Of a stretch of DNA of 64,000 nucleotides, positions 26,532 through 35,931 are shown in pieces. Below the pieces are notes generated by a model. That model saw only the letters and a program-made list of their open reading frames with translations, did not search any database and was not told where the DNA came from. Numbering within the stretch: position 1 is the stretch's first letter; every line of letters begins with the position of its first letter. The stretch is from Flavobacterium agricola (GTDB lineage Bacteria > Bacteroidota > Bacteroidia > Flavobacteriales > Flavobacteriaceae), in assembly GCF_025919725.1 (NCBI RefSeq), contig NZ_CP081495.1, positions 2,604,001 to 2,668,000 on the forward strand, in the 5' to 3' direction. A program made the translations under genes and the position numbers.

Positions 26532-26999
26532 ATGAAAAAATTTTTATTTACTATATTTCTTTTCTCTTTAACAATTGTTGCAACAGCACAAACTGCCGAA
26601 ATTAAATGGTTTACTTTAGAAGAAGCTTTAACCATGCAACAAAAAGCAGGTAAAAAAGCCAAACCTATTTTTATGGATATTTACACCGTTTGGTGCGGCC
26701 CATGTAAATTGCTTGATAAAACTACGTTTGTAGATCCGGCTGTTGTAAAAAAAATAAATACAGATTATATTCCGGTTAAGTTTAATGGGGAAGGAGCTGA
26801 CGTTATTACTTATTTAGGTAAAAAATACGCAAACCCAAATTATAATCCTAGCAGAAAAGGACGTAACGCAACGCATCAATTAACCGATTTTTTAGAGCTT
26901 CAAGGCTACCCAACTTTGTTTATTTTAGGTCCTAACGGAGAAAAACAAAAAACAATTATGGGCTATAAAACTGGTCCAGAATTATTACAAGAAATTTAA
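26532..26999 (+). CDS. Exported thioredoxin-fold protein (WCGPCK)
   Basis: A 155-residue exported protein with signal peptide (cleaved after TAQ, about residue 20) and the classical thioredoxin site VWCGPCK near residue 57; the cis-Pro loop is QGYPTLFIL near 131. It is clearly paralogous to the gene two bases upstream. An insert after the active-site helix (about 90-113, rich in N, K and R) separates the halves of the fold. Its stop overlaps the convergent comEC stop, and its terminator lies inside the comEC coding sequence. Confidence 0.88.
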   Translation: MKKFLFTIFLFSLTIVATAQTAEIKWFTLEEALTMQQKAGKKAKPIFMDIYTVWCGPCKLLDKTTFVDPAVVKKINTDYIPVKFNGEGADVITYLGKKYANPNYNPSRKGRNATHQLTDFLELQGYPTLFILGPNGEKQKTIMGYKTGPELLQEI

Positions 27000-29011
27000 T
27001 TCGAATTTATATTATAATATCCCATTTTATACGTGTTGTAAAATGGGATATTTTTTTTACTTGCTGTTTTTCCCCATCTTTCCACGTACATTTTATAATT
27101 GTTTGCATCGCTAATAATTTGTTTAGGTTGGTACATTTCTATAACGCGCTCTAAGTTAATTTTAGGCGATTGGGTTAATATTAAATAATCGGAATCGGTT
27201 GCTTGGCCGTTGTTGTAATAATTCGCATCGTTAATAATTGCAATTTTTTTATGCTGATGCAACAAATAGTTGGGTGTTTTTGTAAGTTGAAGCGGTTTTA
27301 TAAAATGATTTTGTAGCAAGCCGCTGGTGTAATAGGATACCGAATCGGGGTTATTTGTATAAACCAATATTTCAGTATTATCTTCTTGCGTAAGCAATGT
27401 TAATTTGGGAGCATTCCATACAATAAATTCAGCTTTTTTATTTTCATTTATAAAAACAATTCCAAACAAAATACTGCTCAATAATACAGAAGTTAATAAT
27501 AAGGTAACTCGTTTGTAATTCGGTTTAAAAAACACGCAAAATAAGATTACAATTGTTAGGCTTATGGCTATAAAAGTTATTTTGTTAAACGGTATGTTTT
27601 GTATAACAGCATATTTAGTTGTAGCAATCCAGGTTACGTATGCATTTAAATTAGCAATAAACCAACCAACTAACTTTCCGAAAATTATAGCTAAACCTGG
27701 AGCTAAATAATTTAAAAACACTAAAATAACTAAGGCATATAAAAGTAAAGTTGCTAACGGAATTACAACCAAATTGGCTAATAAGAAGAATAGCGGAAAC
27801 TGATTAAAATAGTACAATAGCAATGGCAACAAAAACAGCTGAACCAAAAAGCTAATAGCTAACAAATCGGTTATATAATTTAAAATTTTGTTTTTAGTTA
27901 TATGTAATTTTTTTAATAACGGACTGCTAATTACCAGGCATAAAACGGCCAAATAGCTTAGCTGAAAGCCAACTTCAAATATTATATTGGGATTAAATAA
28001 TGCAATTAAAAGTAAAGATAACGCCATAGCATTGTAAATATTTGCATTTCGACTAAATGTCATGGCTAAAGCAATTACTCCAAACATGGTTACGCATCGT
28101 ATTACCGATGGAGATAATCCGGTTAATAGAGCAAATCCTCCCAAAAACAATAAGGTAATAACCAATTTTAGATACCGTTGTTTATGGCCTAAACCTAAAG
28201 CTTTAAAAATCAGCAAAACCATGCCATATAAAATTCCTATGTGCAAGCCGGAAATAGCTAAAATATGTACTACGCCTGCTTGTGTATATTGCTTGTTTAA
28301 ATCTTTATTAAGTTCTTGCCTTTGTCCAAATAAAAAGGCGTTTATAAATTGTTGGGTATTTTGTGGGTATTGATGAATAGCAAAACTCTGAATTAAACTT
28401 TTACGAAGTTGCTCTATATAATAATTCAAGTTTTTTTGTATGCCAATGTTTTTGTAATTACTCGCTGTTAACCGTATTTGCCCATAAAGGTTTTGGTTAG
28501 CTAAATAAGCTGCGTACGAAAATTGATACGGATTTTTACTCTTTTCTATGCTATATAACGGTGCATAAATTAATAAAACACTTCCAATTTCAACTGCAAT
28601 ATCTTCATTTATTGGTTTTGTAATAATTACATTGCCTTGCGCAATATGGTTGTTCATGTTTTTAAATTGAGCTATGTACCTTGCTGTTTTGGTGCCATTT
28701 TTCAACCTTTCAGTAACAACAACAAGCATTTCATTTTTTGAGTCAATATTTTGTTGTTGGGTATAATGAAAAGGTTTGTTTGTATCTGTTGCTAAATAAT
28801 GAGTTAAGCAACCCAGAATTGCCCAAAATAGTAAAGAACAATACGAAGCTAAACGAATGTTCTTATTTCTTTCAAAAACTATAAAAGCAATTCCAATACC
28901 AGTAAAAAGTGCACAAATAGTTGCTAAAGCCCATGAAAATTGCGCTTGTAGAATAATGCCAAGGCATAAAAATAAAGCTACTGAAACTGAAGGGAAAAAA
29001 AACACTTTCAT
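26996..29011 (-). CDS. comEC: ComEC/Rec2 family membrane protein
   Basis: A 671-residue polytopic protein. The N-terminal DUF4131 region is followed by the Competence domain at about 215-480, marked by VHILAISGLHIG near residue 250. It forms the inner-membrane channel for single-stranded DNA in natural transformation. The C-terminal soluble part (about 520-671) is present, but I see no HxHxDH metallo-beta-lactamase motif, so the nuclease-like domain is absent or degenerate. It ends the surE-lpxB-C40-comEC run, 50 bases after the C40 gene. Confidence 0.88.
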   Translation of the reverse strand: MKVFFFPSVSVALFLCLGIILQAQFSWALATICALFTGIGIAFIVFERNKNIRLASYCSLLFWAILGCLTHYLATDTNKPFHYTQQQNIDSKNEMLVVVTERLKNGTKTARYIAQFKNMNNHIAQGNVIITKPINEDIAVEIGSVLLIYAPLYSIEKSKNPYQFSYAAYLANQNLYGQIRLTASNYKNIGIQKNLNYYIEQLRKSLIQSFAIHQYPQNTQQFINAFLFGQRQELNKDLNKQYTQAGVVHILAISGLHIGILYGMVLLIFKALGLGHKQRYLKLVITLLFLGGFALLTGLSPSVIRCVTMFGVIALAMTFSRNANIYNAMALSLLLIALFNPNIIFEVGFQLSYLAVLCLVISSPLLKKLHITKNKILNYITDLLAISFLVQLFLLPLLLYYFNQFPLFFLLANLVVIPLATLLLYALVILVFLNYLAPGLAIIFGKLVGWFIANLNAYVTWIATTKYAVIQNIPFNKITFIAISLTIVILFCVFFKPNYKRVTLLLTSVLLSSILFGIVFINENKKAEFIVWNAPKLTLLTQEDNTEILVYTNNPDSVSYYTSGLLQNHFIKPLQLTKTPNYLLHQHKKIAIINDANYYNNGQATDSDYLILTQSPKINLERVIEMYQPKQIISDANNYKMYVERWGKTASKKNIPFYNTYKMGYYNINSN
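27016..27058 (+). terminator. Terminator of the thioredoxin pair, inside comEC
   Basis: AATATCCCATTTTA (27016-27029) pairs perfectly with TAAAATGGGATATT (27039-27052) around a nine-base loop, then T to 27058. It is 17 bases past the thioredoxin stop but within the last codons of the opposite-strand comEC. Confidence 0.88.
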
Positions 29012-29061
29012 ACTTATATAAAGTAGAAAGTGCTGAATTATTATAATTTATAGTAAGAAGA

Positions 29062-29697
29062 TTAAAATACGCGGTTTGCTTGTGCAAACGATTTTTTATA
29101 ATAAGGTTCTGTATTTGAGGAAATGATTACGCCTCGTGAGGTAGAAGAATGAATAAATTTAAATTCATCTCCAATAACATCAACCACAATACCAACATGA
29201 TTTATTACCGATCGGCCATTGGTTTTAAAAAACACCAAATCACCAGGAGCAATATTTTTTTTAGTAACAACGGTTCCTACTTTAGCCATATCTCGAGATG
29301 ATCTAGGTAAGCTAAAATCAAACTCTTTAAATACGGTAGTTACAAGACCAGAACAATCCATGCCCGAACGGGTGGTACCAGCAAATTTATAACGAACGCC
29401 TAAATAATTTTTTGCTTCATTAATTACATCAACGGTAAAAACAGATGCTGTAGTATTTGCTTTCGCATTATTTTCACTTAAAATAATTTCTGATGTTGTA
29501 TTTTCTATAGTTCCTACGGGTTTAACAGCTGGTTTTTTAAACGTAACTGCTTCCATAGTATTAGTGCTTTGCGTTGACGAAACTTTGCTATACATGCCTT
29601 TTCGTTTTGCTTCGCTTTTAGAAGTTACAATTCCTGAATTTGATTTGCAGGAAACCATAACTGCACCTACTAATGCTATAAATAAAAACCTTTTCAT
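29062..29697 (-). CDS. NlpC/P60 (C40) cell-wall peptidase lipoprotein
   Basis: A 211-residue protein from ATG 29695-29697, whose start MKRFLFIALVGAVMVSC is a lipoprotein signal with Cys17. The C-terminal NlpC/P60 domain has the catalytic Cys in MDCSGLV near residue 115 and His in INHVGIVVD near 166. Such enzymes cut peptidoglycan stem peptides. A Thr/Ser-rich linker lies between. The gene sits 42 bases after lpxB in the surE-lpxB-C40-comEC order seen in related bacteria. Confidence 0.9.
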   Translation of the reverse strand: MKRFLFIALVGAVMVSCKSNSGIVTSKSEAKRKGMYSKVSSTQSTNTMEAVTFKKPAVKPVGTIENTTSEIILSENNAKANTTASVFTVDVINEAKNYLGVRYKFAGTTRSGMDCSGLVTTVFKEFDFSLPRSSRDMAKVGTVVTKKNIAPGDLVFFKTNGRSVINHVGIVVDVIGDEFKFIHSSTSRGVIISSNTEPYYKKSFAQANRVF

Positions 29698-29739
29698 AAT
29701 AAATTTAAACAAAATAATAGTACAATGTACAAACAAAAA

Positions 29740-30858
29740 TTAATTTTTGCTAAAACTTTTTACAATTAATTCGGCTGTTTTTAAACTTGCTCCTTTACCA
29801 CCTAATTTAGCTTCTACTAAATCGTATTTATTTTGTAGGTTTTCTCGGTAGGTTGGATCAATCAGTTTTGCCAATTCTTGTTTTACCCTTTTGGTATTAC
29901 AATCGCTTTGAATAAGTTCGGTAACCACCATTTCATCCATAATTAAATTTACTAATGAAATGTATTTTAATGTAATGACGCGCTTAGCAATTTGATAAGA
30001 AATTTCGTTGCCTTTGTATAAAACTACTTCCGGAACTTTAAACAAAGCAGTTTCTAAGGTTGCGGTTCCGCTGGTAACTAAGGCTGCCGAAGCTACGCTT
30101 AATAAATCGTAGGTTTTGTTAGTTATAAAATGCACTTGTTCTGAAGTAATAAATTTTTCGTAAAACGATTTATCCTGACTTGGCGCACCTGCAATTACAA
30201 ATTGGTGATCTGGAAAATCTTGAATAACCGATAACATAACCGAAAGCATTTTTTCAATTTCTTGTTTGCGGCTGCCCGGTAATAAAGCAACAATAGGACG
30301 ATTATCTAATTGATGTTCTTTTCTAAACGCATCGGCATCAACAATTGCTCGGTTTTCAATAGCATCAATAAGCGGATGCCCAACAAAATGAACCGGGAAA
30401 TGATGTTTTTTCTCATAAAAATCTTTTTCAAAAGGTAAAATAACATACATATGATCTACATCACGTTTTATCGCTTTAATTCTACCTTCTTTCCAAGCCC
30501 ATATTTGTGGTGAAATGTAATAATGAGTTGGAATGTTTTTTTGTTTTGCCCATTTTGCAATACGCATATTAAAGCCCGGATAATCTATAAAAATAATAGC
30601 ATCAGGATTAAATTGCTCAATATCTTTTTTACAAAATGAAATGTTATTTAAAATGGTTTTTAAATTCATTATAACTTCGGCAAAGCCCATAAAAGCTAAG
30701 CTTTTATAATGTTTTACCAAGGTGCCACCAACTTGTTGCATTAAATCGCCGCCCCAAAAACGAATATCGGCTTCAGGATCAAGTTGGTATAAACTTTTCA
30801 TTAAGTTGGCTCCGTGTAAATCGCCCGAAGCTTCACCAGCAATTATATAATATTTCAT
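29740..30858 (-). CDS. lpxB: Lipid-A-disaccharide synthase LpxB
   Basis: A 372-residue peripheral membrane GT19 glycosyltransferase that joins UDP-diacylglucosamine and lipid X to form the lipid A disaccharide. Motifs are GEASGDLHGANLM (8-20), HFVGHPLIDA near 160 and LLPGSRKQEIEKML near 190; length is normal. Its ATG overlaps the surE stop by one base. Confidence 0.96.
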   Translation of the reverse strand: MKYYIIAGEASGDLHGANLMKSLYQLDPEADIRFWGGDLMQQVGGTLVKHYKSLAFMGFAEVIMNLKTILNNISFCKKDIEQFNPDAIIFIDYPGFNMRIAKWAKQKNIPTHYYISPQIWAWKEGRIKAIKRDVDHMYVILPFEKDFYEKKHHFPVHFVGHPLIDAIENRAIVDADAFRKEHQLDNRPIVALLPGSRKQEIEKMLSVMLSVIQDFPDHQFVIAGAPSQDKSFYEKFITSEQVHFITNKTYDLLSVASAALVTSGTATLETALFKVPEVVLYKGNEISYQIAKRVITLKYISLVNLIMDEMVVTELIQSDCNTKRVKQELAKLIDPTYRENLQNKYDLVEAKLGGKGASLKTAELIVKSFSKN

Positions 30859-31625
30859 TAATCTACGTCTTTTAAATCCCAGTTTGTAATGGGCTGAATG
30901 GCATGATAAGCGGTTAAATCAAATTGTACCGGTACGATAGAAACGTAATTATTTTCTAAGGCATAAACGTCGGTATCTTCTCCCACATCGTGGTTAACAA
31001 ACTGACCCGATAACCAATAATATTCTTTACCATGCGGGCTTAAACGTTTGTCAAAACTTTCTTCCCAAGATGCTTTTGCTTGTCTACAAACTTTAATTCC
31101 TTTAATATTTTCTTTAGGTAAATTTACATTTAAAACTACGCCTTTTTGTATGCCTTGCGCTAAAATTTGTTCTGCTATTTTTTTAACGTACGGACGCGTA
31201 TGAGTAAAATCAGCATTCCACGAAAAATCAAGTAAAGAAAAACCTACGGCAGGGATGCCTTCAATTCCAGCTTCAACCGCTGCGCTCATGGTTCCTGAAT
31301 AAATTACGTTTATAGATGAGTTAGAACCGTGGTTAATTCCCGAAACACATAAATCTGGGCGACGATCTAAAACTTCAGCTAACGCAATTTTAACACAATC
31401 AACCGGCGTGCCCGAACATGCATATTCTGGAACTTCAGTGTTTTTTATTTTTTCTAAACTTAATGTGCTATTTATAGTAATGGCATGGCCCATGGCAGAT
31501 TGTGGGCTATCTGGAGCCACAACTACAACCTCACCAATTTCTTTCATTACATCAATCAAAAATCGAATTCCTGGTGCATTAATTCCGTCATCGTTTGTTA
31601 CTAAAATTAAAGGTTTTTGGCTCAT
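30858..31625 (-). CDS. surE: 5'/3'-nucleotidase SurE
   Basis: A 255-residue metal-dependent phosphatase of nucleoside monophosphates. The N-terminal LILVTNDDGINAPG (6-19) holds the two Asp metal ligands, SGINHGSNS near residue 96 the Asn ligand, and YSGTMSAAVEG near 108 completes the site. It heads the operon with lpxB, overlapping by one base; the pairing is frequent in Bacteroidota although the functions are unrelated. Confidence 0.96.
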   Translation of the reverse strand: MSQKPLILVTNDDGINAPGIRFLIDVMKEIGEVVVVAPDSPQSAMGHAITINSTLSLEKIKNTEVPEYACSGTPVDCVKIALAEVLDRRPDLCVSGINHGSNSSINVIYSGTMSAAVEAGIEGIPAVGFSLLDFSWNADFTHTRPYVKKIAEQILAQGIQKGVVLNVNLPKENIKGIKVCRQAKASWEESFDKRLSPHGKEYYWLSGQFVNHDVGEDTDVYALENNYVSIVPVQFDLTAYHAIQPITNWDLKDVD

Positions 31626-31813
31626 TTATGAATCTAAATTTTTATTTTAGCTAAAATAAACATAAAATATATTACCCGTACAATTATTTAAGTTTTAACC
31701 ATATTTTAGTAAATAATTTGCTAGGTTAGTAAATAAAAAATTATACATTTAAGTTGTACATTATTTATATGTATTTTAGTTAAAAATTTAGAATGAGAGG
31801 TCTAATACGATTT

Positions 31814-33958
31814 ATGAAAAAAAATTATAAAATTATTTTAGCTACCTTATTGCTTTGTGCAGGGCTGTGGAGTTTTAAAGCCTTTAAAAAGGAAGACACA
31901 GAAAAAGACAAAGTTTTAATAGAGCTATTGGTATTTGTTTTAAAACAAGCCCATTATAACGCAGTTCCGGTTGATGATGAATTTTCTAAAGCTATGTTTG
32001 ATACGTATTTAGAAAATATGGACCCATATAAACGTTATTTTTTAGAATCAGATATTAATGAATTTTCTAAATATAAATTAGCTTTAGACGATTTAATGTT
32101 AAGCTCAGATTTAAGTTTTTTTGACTTAACTTATAACCGTTTAAACAAACGTATTAAAGAATCTGAATCTATTTATAAAGAAATTTTAGATAAACCAGTC
32201 GATTTTGATATTGAAGAAATTATTAATACCAATTACGACAGCATTGGTTATGCAAAAACGCCAGCTGAATTAAAAGACAGATGGCGCCAGCAATTAAAAC
32301 ATTCTTTAGCAAGTTCAATTTATACAACTCAAAAAATTGAAGAAGATAAAGTAAAGAAAGACTCAACTTACGTAGCCAAAACTTTTGTTGAAATTGAGAA
32401 AGATGCACGCGAAAAAAGTGCTAAAAACTTAAATGATTTTTACGAAATTATTAGCGAGCTAGAGCGTAAAGATTGGTTTTCGGTTTATATCAATTCATTT
32501 ACAGAAAATTTCGATCCTCATTCTCAGTATTTCGCGCCAAACGATAAAGAACGTTTTGATTCTTCAATTTCAGGTACTTTAGAAGGTATTGGTGCACGTT
32601 TACAAAAGAAAAATGATTATGTAGAATTAAACGAATTAATTCCGGGTGGTCCTGCATGGAAAAATAAAGAAATAGAACAAGGTGATATTATTATTAAAGT
32701 TGCTCAAGCAAACGAAGAACCAATTGATATTGGCGGAATGCGTTTAGACGATGTTGTGAGTAAAATTAAAGGTAAAAAAGGTACCGAAGTTCGCTTAACC
32801 GTTCGTAAAGTTGATGGTACAATTAAAGAAATTTCTATTATTCGTGATATTGTTGAGTTAGAAGATACGTATGCAAAAAGTTCTATAATCAATTTAAACG
32901 ACGAAAAATACGGAATTATTCATTTACCTAAATTCTATATTAACTTTGAAGATGCAAACGCGCGCGATGCATACAAAGATGTAGCTTTAGAAGTACAACG
33001 CCTTAAAGAAGCGGGAGTTGATGGTATTGTTATGGATTTACGTAACAACGGCGGTGGTTCTTTGCAAACGGTGGTAGAAATGGTAGGTTTGTTTATTGAA
33101 CAAGGACCGGTGGTACAAGTAAAAGGTTCTGGTAAAAGCAAACAAGTTTTAACCGATGATAATCCGGCAACAACTTGGGACAAGCCTTTAGTTGTACTTG
33201 TTAATCAATTTTCAGCATCAGCTTCTGAAATTTTTGCTGCTGCAATTCAAGATTACAACCGTGGTATTGTTATGGGATCTAAACATACCTTTGGTAAAGG
33301 TACCGTGCAAAACATGATCGATTTAAATAGTTTAATGCGCCGAAACACATTTGGTGATATGGGCGCGTTAAAAACAACGATTCAAAAATTTTATCGTGTA
33401 AACGGTGGTTCAACACAAATTAAAGGAGTTGAAAGTGATATTATTTTACCAGACCGTATGTCTTATATTGACACGGGCGAACGTGATATGAAAAAAGCGT
33501 TACCATGGGATAAAATTGAACCTGCTAATTACAAACCATTAGCTAACGATTTTTCTGGTATTATTGAAGCAAGTAATGAACGTGTAAAAGCAAATCCTCA
33601 ATTTATTTTGATTGATGAAAATGCACAATTAATTAAAGAACGTCAGAGCGACGATTTTGAAAACTTGCAATACACAGCATATAAAACAAAGCAACAGGAT
33701 AACGAGAAAAAGATTAGTCGATTTAAAGAAATTAACAATTACGATAACAATTTAAAATTTACATCTTTACCGTACGAAGTTGAAATGTTAGCAATTGATA
33801 CAACATATAAATCTCGTATCGAAGATTGGCACAAACAACTTAAAAAAGATGTTTATGTTGAAGAAGCTGTAAACGTTTTACATGATTTAGCCACACAAAA
33901 AACGCAACCTAAAAATACTGCGGCAACAAAACCAAAAAAGTTTTTAGGTATATTTTAA
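31814..33958 (+). CDS. Carboxy-terminal (tail-specific) processing protease
   Basis: A 714-residue S41 protease from ATG 31814 (MKKNYKIILATLLLCAGLWSF, a signal sequence); the ATG at 31793 would add seven residues. It has an N-terminal helical domain, a PDZ domain at about 255-345, and the S41 protease core, with the serine in SASASEIF and the lysine in HTFGKGTVQ forming the Ser-Lys dyad, followed by the DUF3340-type C-terminal region. This is the Prc architecture, which degrades periplasmic proteins and processes C-termini. It is followed seven bases later by a peptide permease gene. Confidence 0.93.
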   Translation: MKKNYKIILATLLLCAGLWSFKAFKKEDTEKDKVLIELLVFVLKQAHYNAVPVDDEFSKAMFDTYLENMDPYKRYFLESDINEFSKYKLALDDLMLSSDLSFFDLTYNRLNKRIKESESIYKEILDKPVDFDIEEIINTNYDSIGYAKTPAELKDRWRQQLKHSLASSIYTTQKIEEDKVKKDSTYVAKTFVEIEKDAREKSAKNLNDFYEIISELERKDWFSVYINSFTENFDPHSQYFAPNDKERFDSSISGTLEGIGARLQKKNDYVELNELIPGGPAWKNKEIEQGDIIIKVAQANEEPIDIGGMRLDDVVSKIKGKKGTEVRLTVRKVDGTIKEISIIRDIVELEDTYAKSSIINLNDEKYGIIHLPKFYINFEDANARDAYKDVALEVQRLKEAGVDGIVMDLRNNGGGSLQTVVEMVGLFIEQGPVVQVKGSGKSKQVLTDDNPATTWDKPLVVLVNQFSASASEIFAAAIQDYNRGIVMGSKHTFGKGTVQNMIDLNSLMRRNTFGDMGALKTTIQKFYRVNGGSTQIKGVESDIILPDRMSYIDTGERDMKKALPWDKIEPANYKPLANDFSGIIEASNERVKANPQFILIDENAQLIKERQSDDFENLQYTAYKTKQQDNEKKISRFKEINNYDNNLKFTSLPYEVEMLAIDTTYKSRIEDWHKQLKKDVYVEEAVNVLHDLATQKTQPKNTAATKPKKFLGIF

Positions 33959-33965
33959 ATAATTT

Positions 33966-35072
33966 ATGACCCAATATTCAAAGTCATTAACAAGTTTAGC
34001 GCTCCAAAAATTTTTTAAAAGTTTTTGGGGCGTTATTAGTTTATTTTTTATTTGTATCTGTACATTTATTGCAGTATTCGGTTATTTTTTTATTACTGAT
34101 AAAAGCGAAAATGCCAATCAGATGCATTTGGTAATTCATTCTAAACCACCAGGATTTAAGGTACAAATGTTAGTGGTTCCTAATCCAGAAAAAACGCATA
34201 AAACCTTTGCTGAATATTTTACTGGAGAAAAGATAACAGATAGTTACATTCCCATTTCATCTTATTCTATAAAAAATGATTCTGTTTATTATACTGAATA
34301 TTCAGATTCTGATTTAGTTCAAATAGAAAAAGTACTTCCTTTACATATATTTCCGGAGGCACAATCTGAAACCGCATTTAAAGAAAATTATATTGAGCAA
34401 TTTAACTATGTTTTAGGTACAGATAATTACGGCCGAGATTTGTTATCTAGATTAGTTATTGGTAGCCGCGTTTCATTAGCTATTGGTTTTGTTGCCGTTT
34501 TTATCTCGTTGGTAGTTGGAGTGTTTTTTGGATCTATTGCTGGGTTTTATGGTGGTAAAATTGATGCAGCAGTTATGTGGTTGGTTAATATTGTTTGGTC
34601 TATACCAACTTTGTTGTTGGTCATTGCCATAACATTGGCTTTAGGAAAAGGTTTTTGGCAAGTTTTTGTTGCTGTTGGACTAACTATGTGGGTTGAGGTT
34701 GCTCGCGTTATTCGCGGACAAATTATATCTGAAAAACAAAGCCAATATATTACAGCAGCACGTGCTTTAGGATTTTCTGACTGGCGAATTATTACCAAAC
34801 ATATTTTACCTAATTGTATGGCTCCGGTTATTGTTATTTCGGCTGCTAACTTTGCATCGGCTATTTTAATGGAAAGTGGTTTAAGCTTTTTAGGTTTAGG
34901 CGCACAACCGCCCGTTGCAAGCTGGGGTTCTATGATTAAAGATCATTACAGCTATATTATTTTAGGAAAAGCTTATATGGCTATTTTGCCTGGCATTACG
35001 ATGTGTTTATTAGTTTTAGCATTTATGTTAATCGGAAATACGCTTCGCGATGTTTTTGATGTGAAAAATTAA
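33966..35072 (+). CDS. ABC transporter permease, OppC/DppC type
   Basis: A 368-residue inner-membrane permease of a peptide/nickel-type ABC importer. The first span is at 20-45, then a periplasmic stretch of about 110 residues, then five spans. LGTDNYGRDLLSR near 143-155 is the OppC hallmark, and the ATPase-docking EAA loop reads AARALGFSDWRIITKHILPN near 265-284. Its partners (OppB, ATPases, binding protein) are not in this window. It is probably cotranscribed with the tail-specific protease and ends at a terminator. Confidence 0.9.
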   Translation: MTQYSKSLTSLALQKFFKSFWGVISLFFICICTFIAVFGYFFITDKSENANQMHLVIHSKPPGFKVQMLVVPNPEKTHKTFAEYFTGEKITDSYIPISSYSIKNDSVYYTEYSDSDLVQIEKVLPLHIFPEAQSETAFKENYIEQFNYVLGTDNYGRDLLSRLVIGSRVSLAIGFVAVFISLVVGVFFGSIAGFYGGKIDAAVMWLVNIVWSIPTLLLVIAITLALGKGFWQVFVAVGLTMWVEVARVIRGQIISEKQSQYITAARALGFSDWRIITKHILPNCMAPVIVISAANFASAILMESGLSFLGLGAQPPVASWGSMIKDHYSYIILGKAYMAILPGITMCLLVLAFMLIGNTLRDVFDVKN

Positions 35073-35074
35073 AT

Positions 35075-35104
35075 AAAAAAAGGCTCGAATTTCGAGCCTT
35101 TTTT
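35075..35104. terminator. Bidirectional terminator
   Basis: AAAAAAGGCTCGAA pairs directly with TTCGAGCCTTTTTT as a perfect palindrome between two convergent genes. Confidence 0.9.
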
Positions 35105-35105
35105 A

Positions 35106-35873
35106 TTATTGTAATGTTTCAAGTTTATTTAAAAACTGTTGTTTTTCTTGTTCTAATTTTGCTTTCTCTAATTCTAGCTTTTGGATGCTTAAATTAACTT
35201 TACCTTCTTTAGCTTCATCTCCAGCAGCTTTAGCTAATTTATCTTGCTCCTTAACTAACTTTTGTTCGTTTTTAGCTAACTTTTTATCAAGAGCATGCAC
35301 TTTTTTAGCGTGCTTTTCAATCGTGCTTACGCGTTTTTCAGCAGCTTTTAATTGGCTATCTGCCACCTTTTTTTGCTGATTTAATTGTTTTAATAAACTA
35401 TTTTCTAGTTTTGTTTTTTGCTTCGCACTTTTTAAAACATTGTTTGCACTTTTCTCTGCACTTTCTGCCATCTTTAATTCCGCACGTTTTTGGTTGTATT
35501 GCGTAGTTGCAGTAGCTAATGCATTAGATTCTTGCATCACGTTTTCTTTACCATTTGCTTTAATAGCATGTTTAAGTTTTGTATTGGCTAATTTTTTGCT
35601 CTGATTAGCAATTTTAACTTGTGCTTTTAATTGCTTTGTTGTTAGCTTACGCGTGTTTAAAGTACTTTGAGCATTAGTTTCATTGGTTTCTGCAGTTCTA
35701 ACCGCATTGGTTTGCGAAACTATTTTTTTATTTAAATCGTCAACCTTAATTTTTTCAGACGTAGTATCTCTATTTAAGTTTAAATCAGATAAGTTGGTAA
35801 CTTCGGTTTTATTAACTTGTGCAAATGTTGCAGTTGTTGCTAATAAAAATACGTATAAAATTTTTTTAATCAT
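35106..35873 (-). CDS. Exported Lys/Ala/Gln-rich coiled-coil protein
   Basis: A 255-residue protein from ATG 35871-35873. The signal peptide MIKKILYVFLLATTATFAQ precedes a mature chain of almost pure heptad-like sequence from about residue 45 to the end, rich in K, A, Q, L and E, with no cysteine or obvious enzymatic motif. It is strongly basic in the middle and more acidic near the end. I do not recognise a family. It faces the opp permease across a shared terminator and is divergent from the nuclease gene. Confidence 0.8.
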   Translation of the reverse strand: MIKKILYVFLLATTATFAQVNKTEVTNLSDLNLNRDTTSEKIKVDDLNKKIVSQTNAVRTAETNETNAQSTLNTRKLTTKQLKAQVKIANQSKKLANTKLKHAIKANGKENVMQESNALATATTQYNQKRAELKMAESAEKSANNVLKSAKQKTKLENSLLKQLNQQKKVADSQLKAAEKRVSTIEKHAKKVHALDKKLAKNEQKLVKEQDKLAKAAGDEAKEGKVNLSIQKLELEKAKLEQEKQQFLNKLETLQ

Positions 35874-35876
35874 AAA

Positions 35877-35908
35877 TTGAATATTTGTTATTGCTTCGGT
35901 TATCTTTG
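35877..35908 (+). promoter_or_regulatory. Promoter for the nuclease gene
   Basis: TTG at 35877-35879, then 21 bases, then TATCTTTG (35901-35908), an exact -7 match 24 bases before the ATG. Confidence 0.65.
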
Positions 35909-35931
35909 TTTTTCTGCTTAAATCAATAAAC

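Noticed and set aside
26996..29011. ComEC C-terminal metallo-beta-lactamase nuclease domain
   Set aside because: The soluble tail is present but the HxHxDH zinc motif is not seen.
35185..35379. Opposite-strand Leu/Ser-rich reading frames in the coiled-coil gene
   Set aside because: They mirror the Lys/Ala-rich coding strand and have no start signals or family resemblance.
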